Positions 43,776 through 52,347 are shown, numbered from the stretch's first letter. The stretch is 64,000 bases of DNA from Streptomyces sp. SCSIO 75703 (GCF_036607905.1 NZ_CP144555.1:1054001-1118000); one strand, 5' to 3'. Notes: a model not told the origin generated them from the sequence alone. Numbers and translations: made by a program.

Positions 43776-45290
43776 TCACGCGCGGCAGAGCGGATTGGGC
43801 AGGGGGCGGTAGCGGGCGGCGGCGCCGTCGGCCCCGGTCCAGCGCAGGAGCAGGTTGGTCTTGCCGGGCAGGGTGGGCGAGGCCAGCAGGGTCGGGATCT
43901 CGGGGAGGTCGTGGCGGGCCAGTTCACGGCGGACGGCGGGCCACGGGTCGAGGCCGTGGTGTTCGGCGAGGACCCCGGCGATCTCGTGCAGGTGGTTGAC
44001 CACCAGGCAGTACACCAGCCGCTCCCAGCCGGCCGCGCGGGGTGTCTCCGGGAGCAGCTTCACGCCCTCGGCGTCCCGGAACAGCGCCTGGACGGGGGTG
44101 CCGTCCGCGTCCACGGCGACCAGGGTGTTCTGGAGGTGCGCCTCCAGCACCACGCCGTCGTCGGCGAAGGCGGTGAGGACCGGCGGGACGACGGCGGCCA
44201 GGTACGCGGTCCACCAGGCGGCCGGGTCGGCGGCGCGCTCCAGGGGACTGTCGGCCTCCACCAGGGAGGCGGCGATCAGCGCCGTGGTGCCGGGCAGCAG
44301 CCGGCCGCGCAGTCCGTCGCGGACCACGACGGCCAGTTCCTCGAAGGCGAAGTCGGCGGTGCGGTAGCCGCGGTCGTCGAGCCAGGCGGCGGGCGGGCCG
44401 ATCGCGGCGAACGCCTCGGCGACCGCTGTGTCGGTGCGCCGCAGCCGCAGCAGGTCGTCGCGCCACAGGCGGCGGACGTCGTTGGTGATGCGCACGTCCA
44501 GGCTGAACTTGAGGAAGAGGTCCCGTTCGGGCGCGTACACGGTGCGGATCGCCGCCGTCGGCCAGGCCGGGAAGGAGGTCGTGCCGAGCCGGACGAGGCG
44601 GCCGTCGGCGAAGGCCGCCTCCAGCGCGGCCCGCGTCAGGTCGAGTTGCCAGGGGTGGGCGGGCAGCGTCCGGTAGCCGGGCGGGGCCTCGGCGAGCGCG
44701 TCCAGGGCGCGGGTGTCGCCCTCCTCGACGACGGTGTCCTCGCGCACCCCGAGCAGCACCAGCGGGAACCGGGCGTGCGCCTCGGGCGCGTAGGGCAGCC
44801 AGCCGGTGTGCGGGCCGCCGCCGCGCGCCTTGGGGGCGGGGTGGTGGGTGTGGCCGGTGAGCAGGGACTGCTCGGAGCGCAGGTAGGGGTCGTCGGGCGG
44901 CAGGGCCCGCTGCCGGGCCCGCAGCAGGGCGTCCACGGCGTCGCGGCTGTCGGCCATCTCGACGGGCAGTTCGCGGTTGGACAGGCCGGTGTGGCGGTGG
45001 AGTTCCTCCGTGACCAGTCTCACGAGGGCGTCGTGGCCGAGGGGTTGCCAGGCGGCGTCCGCGTACACCTCCGGTTCGGCGGGGCGGCGGCCGGCGCGCA
45101 CGCGCAGCAGCCGGCCGTCCGGGAGCCGGTAGACGGGGCGTTCGGCGGGGCCCGGCAGGGGCTGGGCGACCTCGCGCAGCAGGCAGTTCAGCAGCGGGGC
45201 CGCCGCGTAGGCGTCGGCCCGCGCCGCGATGTCGTCACGGGCGGCGGGGTCGGCGCCGGTGGGCGGGGGCAGGAGATCCACGCGTTCCAC
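43776..45290 (-). CDS. IucA/IucC family NRPS-independent siderophore synthetase
   Basis: A 504-residue NIS synthetase. The ATP-grip-like core is intact: SEQSLLTGHTHHPAPKARGG (ATP-binding signature), TLPAHPWQ, then LFLKFSLDVRITNDVRRL and the catalytic segment VVLEAHLQNTLVAV followed by LFRDAEGVKLLP, and a C-terminal helical FhuF-like part. It couples a citrate- or succinyl-type carboxylate with an amine or alcohol. The GTG start at 45290 has TAGGGAA upstream. It is divergent from a second NIS synthetase with 96 bases between. No decarboxylase, hydroxylase or iron-siderophore uptake gene is adjacent, so the product cannot be named. Confidence 0.88.
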   Translation of the reverse strand: MERVDLLPPPTGADPAARDDIAARADAYAAAPLLNCLLREVAQPLPGPAERPVYRLPDGRLLRVRAGRRPAEPEVYADAAWQPLGHDALVRLVTEELHRHTGLSNRELPVEMADSRDAVDALLRARQRALPPDDPYLRSEQSLLTGHTHHPAPKARGGGPHTGWLPYAPEAHARFPLVLLGVREDTVVEEGDTRALDALAEAPPGYRTLPAHPWQLDLTRAALEAAFADGRLVRLGTTSFPAWPTAAIRTVYAPERDLFLKFSLDVRITNDVRRLWRDDLLRLRRTDTAVAEAFAAIGPPAAWLDDRGYRTADFAFEELAVVVRDGLRGRLLPGTTALIAASLVEADSPLERAADPAAWWTAYLAAVVPPVLTAFADDGVVLEAHLQNTLVAVDADGTPVQALFRDAEGVKLLPETPRAAGWERLVYCLVVNHLHEIAGVLAEHHGLDPWPAVRRELARHDLPEIPTLLASPTLPGKTNLLLRWTGADGAAARYRPLPNPLCRA

Positions 45291-45386
45291 TCGTTCCCTA
45301 CGGTCAATCCAGTGGCGGAGACGATCAGTATGTCTGGCGTCGTCCGGCCGCCGTGACGTCCGTCCCGTACCCCGAGGAGCCCGCCC

Positions 45387-46949
45387 GTGCGCCGTCCGCC
45401 CACCGCCGAGGCCGAGATCGCCGAAGAACTGGCCGGCGTACGCCCGGAGTTGGTACCGGCCTTCCTGGCCGGGCTGGCCGGGGCCCGCGCGGCGGTGCTG
45501 TCGCGCCTGTGGCGGGCGCTCGCCCACGAGCCGCTGCCGTGGATCGCCGGGCGGCGGGCGGCCGGGGACGCGCTGGTGCTGCGCCTGCGGGACGGCCGGG
45601 TGCTGAGCGGCCCGGCGGCGGACCCGTACCGCACGGGGGCGTACGCCCCCGTCGTCCGCCTCGACGAGGTGGCCTACGACGATCCGGCGCGCCTGATGAC
45701 GGACCTCGCCGTACCGCGTTCGGCCGCCTTCGCCGCCGAACTGGACCACAGCGCCGCCTCGTTGGCGCTGGCGCGGGCGGGGGCACCGGAAATTCACCCG
45801 GACGAGTGGCCGGCGACCGACTGGGGGTGGGAGCAGCGGGTGGTGGACGGGCATCCGTTCCATCCGGGCTGCCGGGCCCGGCCCGGATTCTCGGTGGCCG
45901 AACAGCTCGCCTACGGTCCCGAGCACGCGCCGGTGGTGGAGCTGGCGCTGCTCCCGGTGGAGGCGGGCCGGTGCCTGGTGAGCGGGGACTGGCCCGAGGG
46001 GCTGCGGGACGGCGGGCGGCTGCTGCTGCCGGTGCACCCGTGGCAGGCCGCGCACGTGCTCAGGCGGCGGCCCGGCAAGGACCCCCACGACCGGTGGGCC
46101 GGGGAGGGCCCGGACGGGAACCTGGCCGCGCGTCCGCTGATGTCGCTGCGGACGCTGGCCGTGCCGGGCGGGCCGCACGTCAAGACCGCGCTGAGCGCCC
46201 GGCTGACCTCCTCGGTGCGGGACATCTCGGTCACCTCGGTCACCTCGTCGGCCGCCGTGTCCGTGTTCGGTCAGCGGCTCGCGGCGCACACGGACGGGCT
46301 GCTGCGCGTCACGCGGACGCTGGGCGCGGCGACGGCGGACTCCCCCGACCTGGCGGCCGTCCTGCGCGCATCGCCCCGGGAGTACGCGGCGCCCGGCGAG
46401 CACGTGGTGCCGGTGGCGGCGCTGGCCACCACGGGACTGCCCGCGGCACCGGGGTGGGCGCCCCGGTTCGCCCGGCTGGCGCTGACCGTGGCGCTGCGGC
46501 TGCTGGAGCTGGGGGTGGCCCTGGAGGCGCACGGCCAGAACCTGCTGGTGGTGCTCTCCGCGTCCGGCGAGCCGCTGCGCCTGGTCTACCGGGACCTGGC
46601 CGACATCCGGGTCAGCCCCGCGCGGCTCGCCCGGCACGGGCTGTCGGCGCCCGCGCTGCCGGCGCGGATGCTCACGGACGACCCGGTGGCGTTGCGCCGC
46701 AAGCTGTTCGGCTCCCTGGTGGGCGGCGCGCTGGCCGGTGCGTTCGGCTCGGGCGAGGCACTGCGGGCCGCGCTGGAGCCCGCGCTGCGCGACGCGCCCC
46801 GCACGGACGACGCGCGGGCGCTCGCGCGGGAGCCGCTGCCGGTGAAGGCGCTGACCCTGATGCGCCTCTCCCCGGGCCGTGCCGGGGACCTGTGGACCGA
46901 GCTGCCCAACCCGGTGACGGGCCGCCCGGTCCCGGGGGCCGCGGGCTGA
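45387..46949 (+). CDS. IucA/IucC family siderophore synthetase, second copy
   Basis: A 520-residue NIS synthetase divergent from the previous one. The ATP-binding signature is present but altered: EQRVVDGHPFHPGCRARPGF, with arginine where family members usually have lysine. LLPVHPWQAAHVL, HVKTALSARLTSSVRDIS and VALEAHGQNLLVVL followed by VYRDLADIRVSP are intact, so it is probably active. Two divergent synthetases usually act on successive condensations. The GTG at 45387 has GAGGAG 8 bases upstream. I find no match to the DmdR/IdeR iron box in the divergent gap, which is odd for siderophore genes. Confidence 0.86.
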   Translation: MRRPPTAEAEIAEELAGVRPELVPAFLAGLAGARAAVLSRLWRALAHEPLPWIAGRRAAGDALVLRLRDGRVLSGPAADPYRTGAYAPVVRLDEVAYDDPARLMTDLAVPRSAAFAAELDHSAASLALARAGAPEIHPDEWPATDWGWEQRVVDGHPFHPGCRARPGFSVAEQLAYGPEHAPVVELALLPVEAGRCLVSGDWPEGLRDGGRLLLPVHPWQAAHVLRRRPGKDPHDRWAGEGPDGNLAARPLMSLRTLAVPGGPHVKTALSARLTSSVRDISVTSVTSSAAVSVFGQRLAAHTDGLLRVTRTLGAATADSPDLAAVLRASPREYAAPGEHVVPVAALATTGLPAAPGWAPRFARLALTVALRLLELGVALEAHGQNLLVVLSASGEPLRLVYRDLADIRVSPARLARHGLSAPALPARMLTDDPVALRRKLFGSLVGGALAGAFGSGEALRAALEPALRDAPRTDDARALAREPLPVKALTLMRLSPGRAGDLWTELPNPVTGRPVPGAAG

Positions 46950-47105
46950 TCGTGCGTCGGGCACGGGGAACATTCCCGTTGCCCCGCAGGCGGGTTGGAG
47001 ACGACTGCGAAAAGGGTGTCAGGAGACGGCGGGGAGGTCCGCCCGTCCGGGCGACGGTCACCCGCCGTTTTGGAACCCGGCACCTTTGATCAATAGGATC
47101 CGCCG

Positions 47106-48371
47106 ATGATCACAAGACAACGGTTGGCGGCGGGCGTGTGCGCCCTGCTCGCCGCGCTGACCGCCGGAGTGGCCTTTCCGGCCGGCGCGTCCGCCGGTGA
47201 ACCCACCGGCGAGGACGCGCCGAAGGTCAACCTCGTGCTGGACGTCAGCGGTTCGATGCGGACGCGGGACATGGACGGCGGCACGCGGATGGCCGCCGCC
47301 AAGCAGGCGTTCAACGAGGTGCTCGACGCGACGCCCGAGGAGGTCCAGCTCGGCATCCGCACGCTGGGCGCCGACTACCCGGGCGACGACCGGCAGACCG
47401 GCTGCAAGGACACCGCGCAGCTCTACCCGGTCGGCCCGCTGAACCGCACCGAGGCGAAGGCGGCGGTGGCGACCCTGTCGCCCACCGGCTGGACCCCGAT
47501 CGGCCCCGCGCTGCTCGAGGCGGCCGACGACCTCGCCGAGGGCGACGGCTCGAAGCGGATCGTACTGATCAGCGACGGCGAGGACACCTGCGCCCCGCTC
47601 GACCCGTGCGAGGTGGCCCGCGAGATCGCCGCCCGCGGCATCGGGCTGACCATCGACACCCTCGGGCTGGTCCCGAACACCAAGCTGCGCCGCCAGTTGA
47701 GCTGCATCGCGGAGGCGACCGGCGGCACCTACGCCTCGGTCGAGCACACCGACGAACTCACCGACCGGGTGAACCAGTTGGTGGACCGGGCGGCCGATCC
47801 CGTGGTGACGCCGGTGGCCACCGAGGGGGCCGCCTCCTGCGCCAAGGCGCCGACCCTCACCTCCGGTCTGTACACCGACCGCGAGGAGTTCGGGAAGCAG
47901 CGCTGGTACCGGGTGGACGTCAAGCCGGGCCAGGAACTGCGCGCCTCGCTGAGCGTGGGCGCCGACCGGGCCGTGACCCCGTCCTACGGGGTGCTGCTGC
48001 GCGCCGTCACGGTGCACGGCCGGGAGATCGTGCGCGGTGAGGCCGCCGAGAACGGCCGTACCGACGTGCTCTCCACGGGCCTGCGCTACCCGAAGCCCCC
48101 GAGCGACGAGGAAGAGGCGCCCGCGGAGACCGTGTGCCTCCAGGTCACCCACTCCTTCTCCGCCGCCTCCGGTGTGCAGACCACGCCCGGACTGCCGCTG
48201 GAGCTGACCGTCGACGTGGTCGACGGCCCGAGCCAGGCCGACGACGTCGCCTCCTTCGGCCTCGGCCGCGGCTGGTGGCTGCTGGGCGTCCTGGTCGTCG
48301 CCGGCTTCCTCGCCGGTCTGCTGTGGGGCTGGCTCTCGCGCTGGCGGTTCGCGATCTGGAGGACCAACTGA
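47106..48371 (+). CDS. Secreted, membrane-anchored von Willebrand factor A domain protein
   Basis: A 421-residue protein with an N-terminal signal peptide (cleavage likely after AGASAG, about residue 31), a vWA domain with the MIDAS motif DVSGSM (about residues 46-51) and IVLISDGEDTC, an Ig-like or jelly-roll segment, and one transmembrane helix near the C-terminus (WWLLGVLVVAGFLAGLLWGWL) with a short basic tail. The vWA domain is thus displayed outside the cell. Cysteine pairs (CKDT, CAPLDPC, LSCIAE, ASCAKA, VCLQ) may form disulfides. The stop overlaps the next start (ATG inside TGATG), so the two proteins are co-made and probably form a complex. Confidence 0.82.
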   Translation: MITRQRLAAGVCALLAALTAGVAFPAGASAGEPTGEDAPKVNLVLDVSGSMRTRDMDGGTRMAAAKQAFNEVLDATPEEVQLGIRTLGADYPGDDRQTGCKDTAQLYPVGPLNRTEAKAAVATLSPTGWTPIGPALLEAADDLAEGDGSKRIVLISDGEDTCAPLDPCEVAREIAARGIGLTIDTLGLVPNTKLRRQLSCIAEATGGTYASVEHTDELTDRVNQLVDRAADPVVTPVATEGAASCAKAPTLTSGLYTDREEFGKQRWYRVDVKPGQELRASLSVGADRAVTPSYGVLLRAVTVHGREIVRGEAAENGRTDVLSTGLRYPKPPSDEEEAPAETVCLQVTHSFSAASGVQTTPGLPLELTVDVVDGPSQADDVASFGLGRGWWLLGVLVVAGFLAGLLWGWLSRWRFAIWRTN

Positions 48372-49207
48372 TGCGTCTCATACGAACGGTGAGCGCCGCC
48401 CTCCTGGTGCTCGGCCTCTCGGTGTCCCCCGCCGCGGCCGACTCCTCGCCCTCCGCGAGCCCGTCCGAGGACGGTGCCGGGCCGACCCTGGCCGGCACGT
48501 CCTTCCGCACCGCGACGGAGATCGAGCAGGGGCAGCGGGCCACCGCCAACGGCTCCGCCGGCGACTACCTGTACTGGTCCTTCCCGGCCGACGTCGGCCA
48601 GCGCGCCACCGTGAAGGCCACGGTCACCCTGCCGGAGTCGCACGCCGCGCAGACCTGGCGGATCGACGTGTACGACGGGCTCCGCCGCCACCAGGCGTGC
48701 CAGTACGGCGCGCAGATCCGCACCGCCCCGGCCAACTCCCCGAGCGTGGAACTGGCCTGCGTGCTGCGCACGGTCCGTGCCTGGGCCGAGCCGTGGGCCA
48801 ACGACCCGCTGCCGGGCACGTACTACCTGCGGCTGACGGTGGCCAACCTGCCGGCCGGCGACCTGGGTTCGCGGATCGGCGCGGAGGTCCGCGTCGACTC
48901 CAAGGACATGGGCGGTGCCGCGGCGGTGGACGGCCGGCTCTCCGAGCCGCTGGTGCCGGGCATCGCCATGGAGGCCGCGAGGAAGGCCGCCGAGGAGACC
49001 GCCGAGAACGCCGCCGACGGCGAGGGCAAGCGCAAGAACGCCCTGCTGTCCGCGATCGAGCCCGAGGACGGCTGGGCCACCGGCTGGTGGTCCGACCGGT
49101 GGGTGTGGACCGGCGTCGGCGCGGCGCTGGCCGCGCTCGCGGGCATCGGCGGCTACGTGCTCACCCGGGGCTCCGGGCGGCCCTCACGGGTCCCGCCGGG
49201 CGTCTGA
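48371..49207 (+). CDS. Secreted, membrane-anchored partner of the vWA protein
   Basis: A 278-residue protein of unknown function. It has a signal peptide (MRLIRTVSAALLVLGLSV, cleavage likely near SPAAAD), an extracellular all-beta region (GDYLYWSFPADVGQRATV resembles a bacterial pre-peptidase C-terminal-like or jelly-roll fold), a helical charged stretch (AARKAAEETAENAADGEGKRK) and a C-terminal helix (WVWTGVGAALAALAGIGGYVLT). The start overlaps the vWA gene stop, and both share the same overall plan. A very strong bidirectional hairpin follows. Confidence 0.72.
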   Translation: MRLIRTVSAALLVLGLSVSPAAADSSPSASPSEDGAGPTLAGTSFRTATEIEQGQRATANGSAGDYLYWSFPADVGQRATVKATVTLPESHAAQTWRIDVYDGLRRHQACQYGAQIRTAPANSPSVELACVLRTVRAWAEPWANDPLPGTYYLRLTVANLPAGDLGSRIGAEVRVDSKDMGGAAAVDGRLSEPLVPGIAMEAARKAAEETAENAADGEGKRKNALLSAIEPEDGWATGWWSDRWVWTGVGAALAALAGIGGYVLTRGSGRPSRVPPGV

Positions 49208-49244
49208 CACGCCCGGCAGGAAAGACGGCACGGCATCACCAGGG

Positions 49245-49275
49245 GGAGGCCCCGCCGGACACCGGCGGGGCCTCC
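49245..49275. terminator. Strong bidirectional terminator
   Basis: GGAGGCCCCGCCGG and CCGGCGGGGCCTCC form a 14-bp perfect stem with a 3-base loop between convergent genes. Confidence 0.85.
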
Positions 49276-49283
49276 CGCCGTCC

Positions 49284-49940
49284 TCACCCCTCGCGCAGCG
49301 CCTTCGCCGCCGGTCCCTCCCCGCTGAGCCCGGCCCGCCCCGCGCGCACGGCCTCGCGCAGGGACAGTTCCCCTCGGCAGACCTCCGCGCACACCCCGGC
49401 GTCCAGCACCAGCCGCGCGCCGGGCTCCCCGGGGGCCGGCCCGTCCCCGTACAGCGGGCCCTCCACGGCATCGGCGTACAGGTGGAAGTCGCCCTCCGCC
49501 AGCCGGACTTCGACGAGGCCCCGGTCGGCTCCGGCCACCCTGAGGGCGCGCAGCAGGGGCAGCGCGAACCAGTGGGCGCGCACCGCGTCGGTGGGCCGCC
49601 GCTCCCCCAGTTCGTCCGCGCCCCAGGCGCCCAGCGCGTCCAGCACGGGCAGCAGGGCCCGGCCGCGTCCGGTGAGTTCGTAGACGGTGGCCGCGGCGGG
49701 CGGGGCGAGCCGGCGGCGGGTCGCCAGGCCCTCGCGCTCCATGTCCTTGAGGCGGGAGGCGAGGACGTCCGTACTGACGCCCGGCAGGTCGGCGTGCAGG
49801 TCGGTGTAGCGCCGCGGTCCGGCGAGCAGTTCCCGGACGATCAGCAGGGTCCAGCGGTCGCCGACGGCGTCGAGCGCGCGGGCGGCGGAACAGTACTGGT
49901 CGTAGCGTCGGCGAGGTGACATGCGACGCAGTCTAGACAT
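49284..49940 (-). CDS. HxlR-family transcriptional regulator
   Basis: A 218-residue protein with an N-terminal HxlR winged helix: CSAARALDAVGDRWTLLIVRELLAGPRRYTDLHADLPGVS (in parts), STDVLASRLKDMEREGL and the wing TVYELTGRGRALLPVLDALGAWG. The C-terminal 100 residues are longer than in minimal HxlR proteins and resemble an SCP2-like ligand pocket (VEVRLAEGDFHLYADAVEG). It is divergent from an aminotransferase gene over 69 bases with two palindromes, which it probably binds. The ATG at 49940 has GGAAAG 9 bases upstream; the ATG at 49922 has no RBS. Confidence 0.85.
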   Translation of the reverse strand: MSRLRRMSPRRRYDQYCSAARALDAVGDRWTLLIVRELLAGPRRYTDLHADLPGVSTDVLASRLKDMEREGLATRRRLAPPAAATVYELTGRGRALLPVLDALGAWGADELGERRPTDAVRAHWFALPLLRALRVAGADRGLVEVRLAEGDFHLYADAVEGPLYGDGPAPGEPGARLVLDAGVCAEVCRGELSLREAVRAGRAGLSGEGPAAKALREG

Positions 49941-49944
49941 GTTG

Positions 49945-49979
49945 TTGGACTTTCCAAGCGCCCACTTGGTAAAACCAAG
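49945..49979. promoter_or_regulatory. Two palindromes between HxlR and aminotransferase genes
   Basis: TTGG-ACTTT-CCAA (49945-49957) and the perfect CTTGGT-AAA-ACCAAG (49965-49979) share the half-site TTGG/CCAA. They sit in the short divergent region and are likely binding sites of the HxlR regulator. Confidence 0.6.
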
Positions 49980-50009
49980 CATCAACGGATACCGGAGGGG
50001 AAGCCGCGC

Positions 50010-51218
50010 ATGGAGTTCCGGCAGTCGAACAAGCTCAGCGAGGTCTGCTACGAGATCCGCGGCCCGGTGATCGAGCACGCCAACGCCCTGGAGGAGGCCG
50101 GCCACAGCGTGCTGCGCCTCAACACGGGCAATCCGGCGGTGTTCGGCTTCGAGGCACCGGAGGAGATCCTCCAGGACATGATCCGGATGCTGCCGCAGGC
50201 GCACGGCTACACGGACTCGCGGGGCATCCTCTCCGCCCGCCGCGCCGTCGCCCAGCGGTACCAGGCCCTCGGCCTGGAGGTGGACGTCGACGACGTGTAC
50301 CTCGGCAACGGCGTCTCCGAACTGGTCTCCATGGCCGTGCAGGCGCTGCTGGAGGACGGCGACGAAGTCCTCATCCCCGCACCCGACTTCCCGCTGTGGA
50401 CGGCGGTCACCACGCTGGCCGGCGGCACGGCGGTCCACTACCTGTGCGACGAGGGGTCGGACTGGTACCCGGACCTCGCCGACATGGAGGCCAAGGTCAC
50501 CGACCGCACCAAGGCGGTCGTCCTGATCAACCCCAACAACCCGACGGGCGCGGTCTATCCGAAGGAGATCGTCGAGGGCATCCTCGACCTGGCCCGCCGC
50601 CACGGCCTGATGGTCTTCGCCGACGAGATCTACGACCAGATCCTCTACGACGACGCCGTGCACCACTCGGCCGCCGCCCTCGCCCCGGACCTGGTGGTCC
50701 TCACCTTCTGCGGCCTCTCCAAGACCTACCGGGTGGCCGGCTTCCGCTCCGGCTGGCTGGTCGTCACCGGCCCCCGGCAGCACGCGCGGGACTACCTGGA
50801 GGGGCTGACCATGCTGGCCTCCATGCGCCTGTGCGCCAACGCGCCCGCCCAGTACGCGATCCAGGCCGCGCTGGGCGGGCGCCAGTCCATCCGGGACCTG
50901 ACCGCGCCCGGCGGCCGGCTGCGCGAACAGCGGGACGTGGCCTGGGAGAAGCTGAACGAGATCCCGGGCGTCTCCTGCGTGAAGCCGAAGGGCGCGCTCT
51001 ACGCGTTCCCGCGCATCGACCCGAAGGTGCACCCGATCCACGACGACGAGAAGTTCGTCCTGGACCTGCTGCTGCGGGAGAAGATCCAGGTCGTCCAGGG
51101 CACCGGCTTCAACTGGCCCTCCCCCGACCACTTCCGCATCCTCACGCTCCCGCACGCCCAGGACCTGGAGGCCGCCATCGGCCGCATCGGCCGCTTCCTG
51201 AGCGGCTACCGGCAGTAG
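50010..51218 (+). CDS. Class I/II aminotransferase (AlaA-like)
   Basis: A 402-residue PLP-dependent aminotransferase of fold type I. It matches AlaA-type alanine aminotransferases: QSNKLSEVCYEIRGPV, LRLNTGNPAVFGFEAP, YTDSRGILSARRAVAQRYQ, INPNNPTGAVYPKEIVEGI, FADEIYDQILYD and the PLP lysine in GLSKTYRVAGFRSGW (about residue 240). It likely converts pyruvate and glutamate to alanine and 2-oxoglutarate. The ATG at 50010 follows CGGAGGGGAAG. The divergent HxlR gene is its probable regulator. Confidence 0.9.
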   Translation: MEFRQSNKLSEVCYEIRGPVIEHANALEEAGHSVLRLNTGNPAVFGFEAPEEILQDMIRMLPQAHGYTDSRGILSARRAVAQRYQALGLEVDVDDVYLGNGVSELVSMAVQALLEDGDEVLIPAPDFPLWTAVTTLAGGTAVHYLCDEGSDWYPDLADMEAKVTDRTKAVVLINPNNPTGAVYPKEIVEGILDLARRHGLMVFADEIYDQILYDDAVHHSAAALAPDLVVLTFCGLSKTYRVAGFRSGWLVVTGPRQHARDYLEGLTMLASMRLCANAPAQYAIQAALGGRQSIRDLTAPGGRLREQRDVAWEKLNEIPGVSCVKPKGALYAFPRIDPKVHPIHDDEKFVLDLLLREKIQVVQGTGFNWPSPDHFRILTLPHAQDLEAAIGRIGRFLSGYRQ

Positions 51219-51249
51219 GCGACCCCGCCCGGCCGGCCCGTACCGCCGG

Positions 51250-51318
51250 TCAGGCGAGGACCGTCTCGCACCACACGGTCTTGGCGCACCCGTCACTCCG
51301 CGGCGGTCCCTCAGCCGG
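51250..51318 (-). pseudogene. C-terminal remnant of an ATP-binding (anti-sigma-like) protein
   Basis: The minus frame ends GCAKTVWCETVLA and a TGA at 51250-51252. This matches the usual C-terminus (KTVWAEL) of the Streptomyces SpoIIAB-like ATP-binding proteins that sit divergently next to DUF5753 regulators. No start or ATPase motifs remain. Confidence 0.5.
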
Positions 51319-51403
51319 CGGCCGGTGTCCGCGACGCCCCCGGGACGTCCGAGGCCCCCGGGGGCGGCAGGCAGGGCCGCCGTACGGTGGGCCTCCCCGT
51401 CCG

Positions 51404-51691
51404 GCATTCTCCGAGGAGGAGCTGGAGAGGCGCGTCGAGGCTCGCCTGGCACGTCAGTCGATCCTCGACCGCGACCGGATGACACCCGCCTTCGGTTTCG
51501 TCCACGACGAGGCGACGCTGCGGCGGCGCATCGGGGGCGGGATGGTGTCGCGCAGACAGCTCGAACGGCTCCTGGAGGTCGGGCAGTGGCGCAACGTGGC
51601 CGTCCAGGTGCTTCCCCTCGGGTGCGAGGACAACGGCGGGCTGGACGGTCCCCAGTGGGCCACCTTCGTGTCCTACGCCGCCGGACACTGA
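51404..51691 (+). pseudogene. DUF5753 regulator remnant (XRE/Scr1 family, C-terminal part)
   Basis: The + frame reads SEEELERRVEARLARQSILDR, then FGFVHDEATLRRRIGGG and QLERLLEVGQWRNVAVQVLP, which is the core of the DUF5753 domain of Streptomyces XRE-type regulators. The N-terminal HTH and the end of the domain are missing and no start codon with RBS is present. With the ATP-binding remnant just left of it in the opposite direction, this is what a single deletion across a divergent pair would leave. Confidence 0.7.
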
Positions 51692-51698
51692 CCCGTAC

Positions 51699-51726
51699 GG
51701 CCCCGCGCCCGACCCGGCGCGGGGCC
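51699..51726. terminator. Hairpin before the phosphatase gene
   Basis: GGCCCCGCGC and GCGCGGGGCC form a 10-bp perfect stem with an 8-base loop. Confidence 0.55.
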
Positions 51727-51735
51727 CCGGGCTCG

Positions 51736-51741
51736 TAGCCT
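51736..51741 (+). promoter_or_regulatory. -10 element of a probable leaderless transcript
   Basis: TAGCCT ends 6 bases before the phosphatase ATG and no RBS is present, so transcription probably starts at the A of the ATG. Confidence 0.5.
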
Positions 51742-51747
51742 GACGCC

Positions 51748-52347
51748 ATGGGTGATCTCTTCCTCGTCCGGCACGGCGAGACCGCCTGGTCACGCGGCGG
51801 ACGGCACACCGGACTCAGCGACGTCCCCCTCACGGGACACGGCCGGGACCAGGCCCGCTCCCTCATGCCCCTCATCCGCTCGCACCGTATCGGCGCCGCG
51901 TTCGTCAGTCCGTTCCAGCGCACCCGGGAGACCGCCGAGCTGATCGGTCTGGACGAGGCGGAGGTCGACGCGGACCTGCACGAGTGGGACTACGGCGGCT
52001 ACGAGGGCGTCACCACCGTCGAGATCCACCGGAGCCGGCCGGACTGGTTCCTGTTCACCGACGGGGTCGTGCCGGGCCCGCCGGGGCACCCCGGGGAGAG
52101 CCCGGAGCAGGTCGGCGAGCGGGCGGACCGGGTGCTGGCCCGGGTGGAGGCCCCGTTCGCCGACACCGAGGGCTGTGTCGTCCTCGTCTCGCACGGGCAC
52201 TTCCTGCGCGTGCTGACCGCGCGTCACCTGGGGCTCGGCCCGTCGGCCGGGGCCATGTTCCAGCTCGCCACGGGGACCCTGTGCCGGCTGGGCACGGAGC
52301 ACGGGCGGCCCGTGATCGCCGCCTGGAACGTCCGACCCCCGTCGTAG
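51748..52347 (+). CDS. Histidine phosphatase family protein (phosphoglycerate mutase-like)
   Basis: A 199-residue branch-1 histidine phosphatase. The catalytic RHG motif is LVRHGETAWS (phospho-His at about residue 9), the second arginine is in SPFQRTRETAELIG, the acid is in LHEWDYGGYEG and the second histidine is in VLVSHGHFLRVL. It is likely a phosphatase for a small phosphate ester rather than a glycolytic mutase. No RBS is seen; a -10 hexamer directly upstream suggests a leaderless mRNA. Confidence 0.85.
   Translation: MGDLFLVRHGETAWSRGGRHTGLSDVPLTGHGRDQARSLMPLIRSHRIGAAFVSPFQRTRETAELIGLDEAEVDADLHEWDYGGYEGVTTVEIHRSRPDWFLFTDGVVPGPPGHPGESPEQVGERADRVLARVEAPFADTEGCVVLVSHGHFLRVLTARHLGLGPSAGAMFQLATGTLCRLGTEHGRPVIAAWNVRPPS

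Noticed and set aside
45291..45386. DmdR/IdeR iron box between the siderophore synthetase genes
   Set aside because: No TTAGGTTAGGCT-like palindrome is present on either strand.
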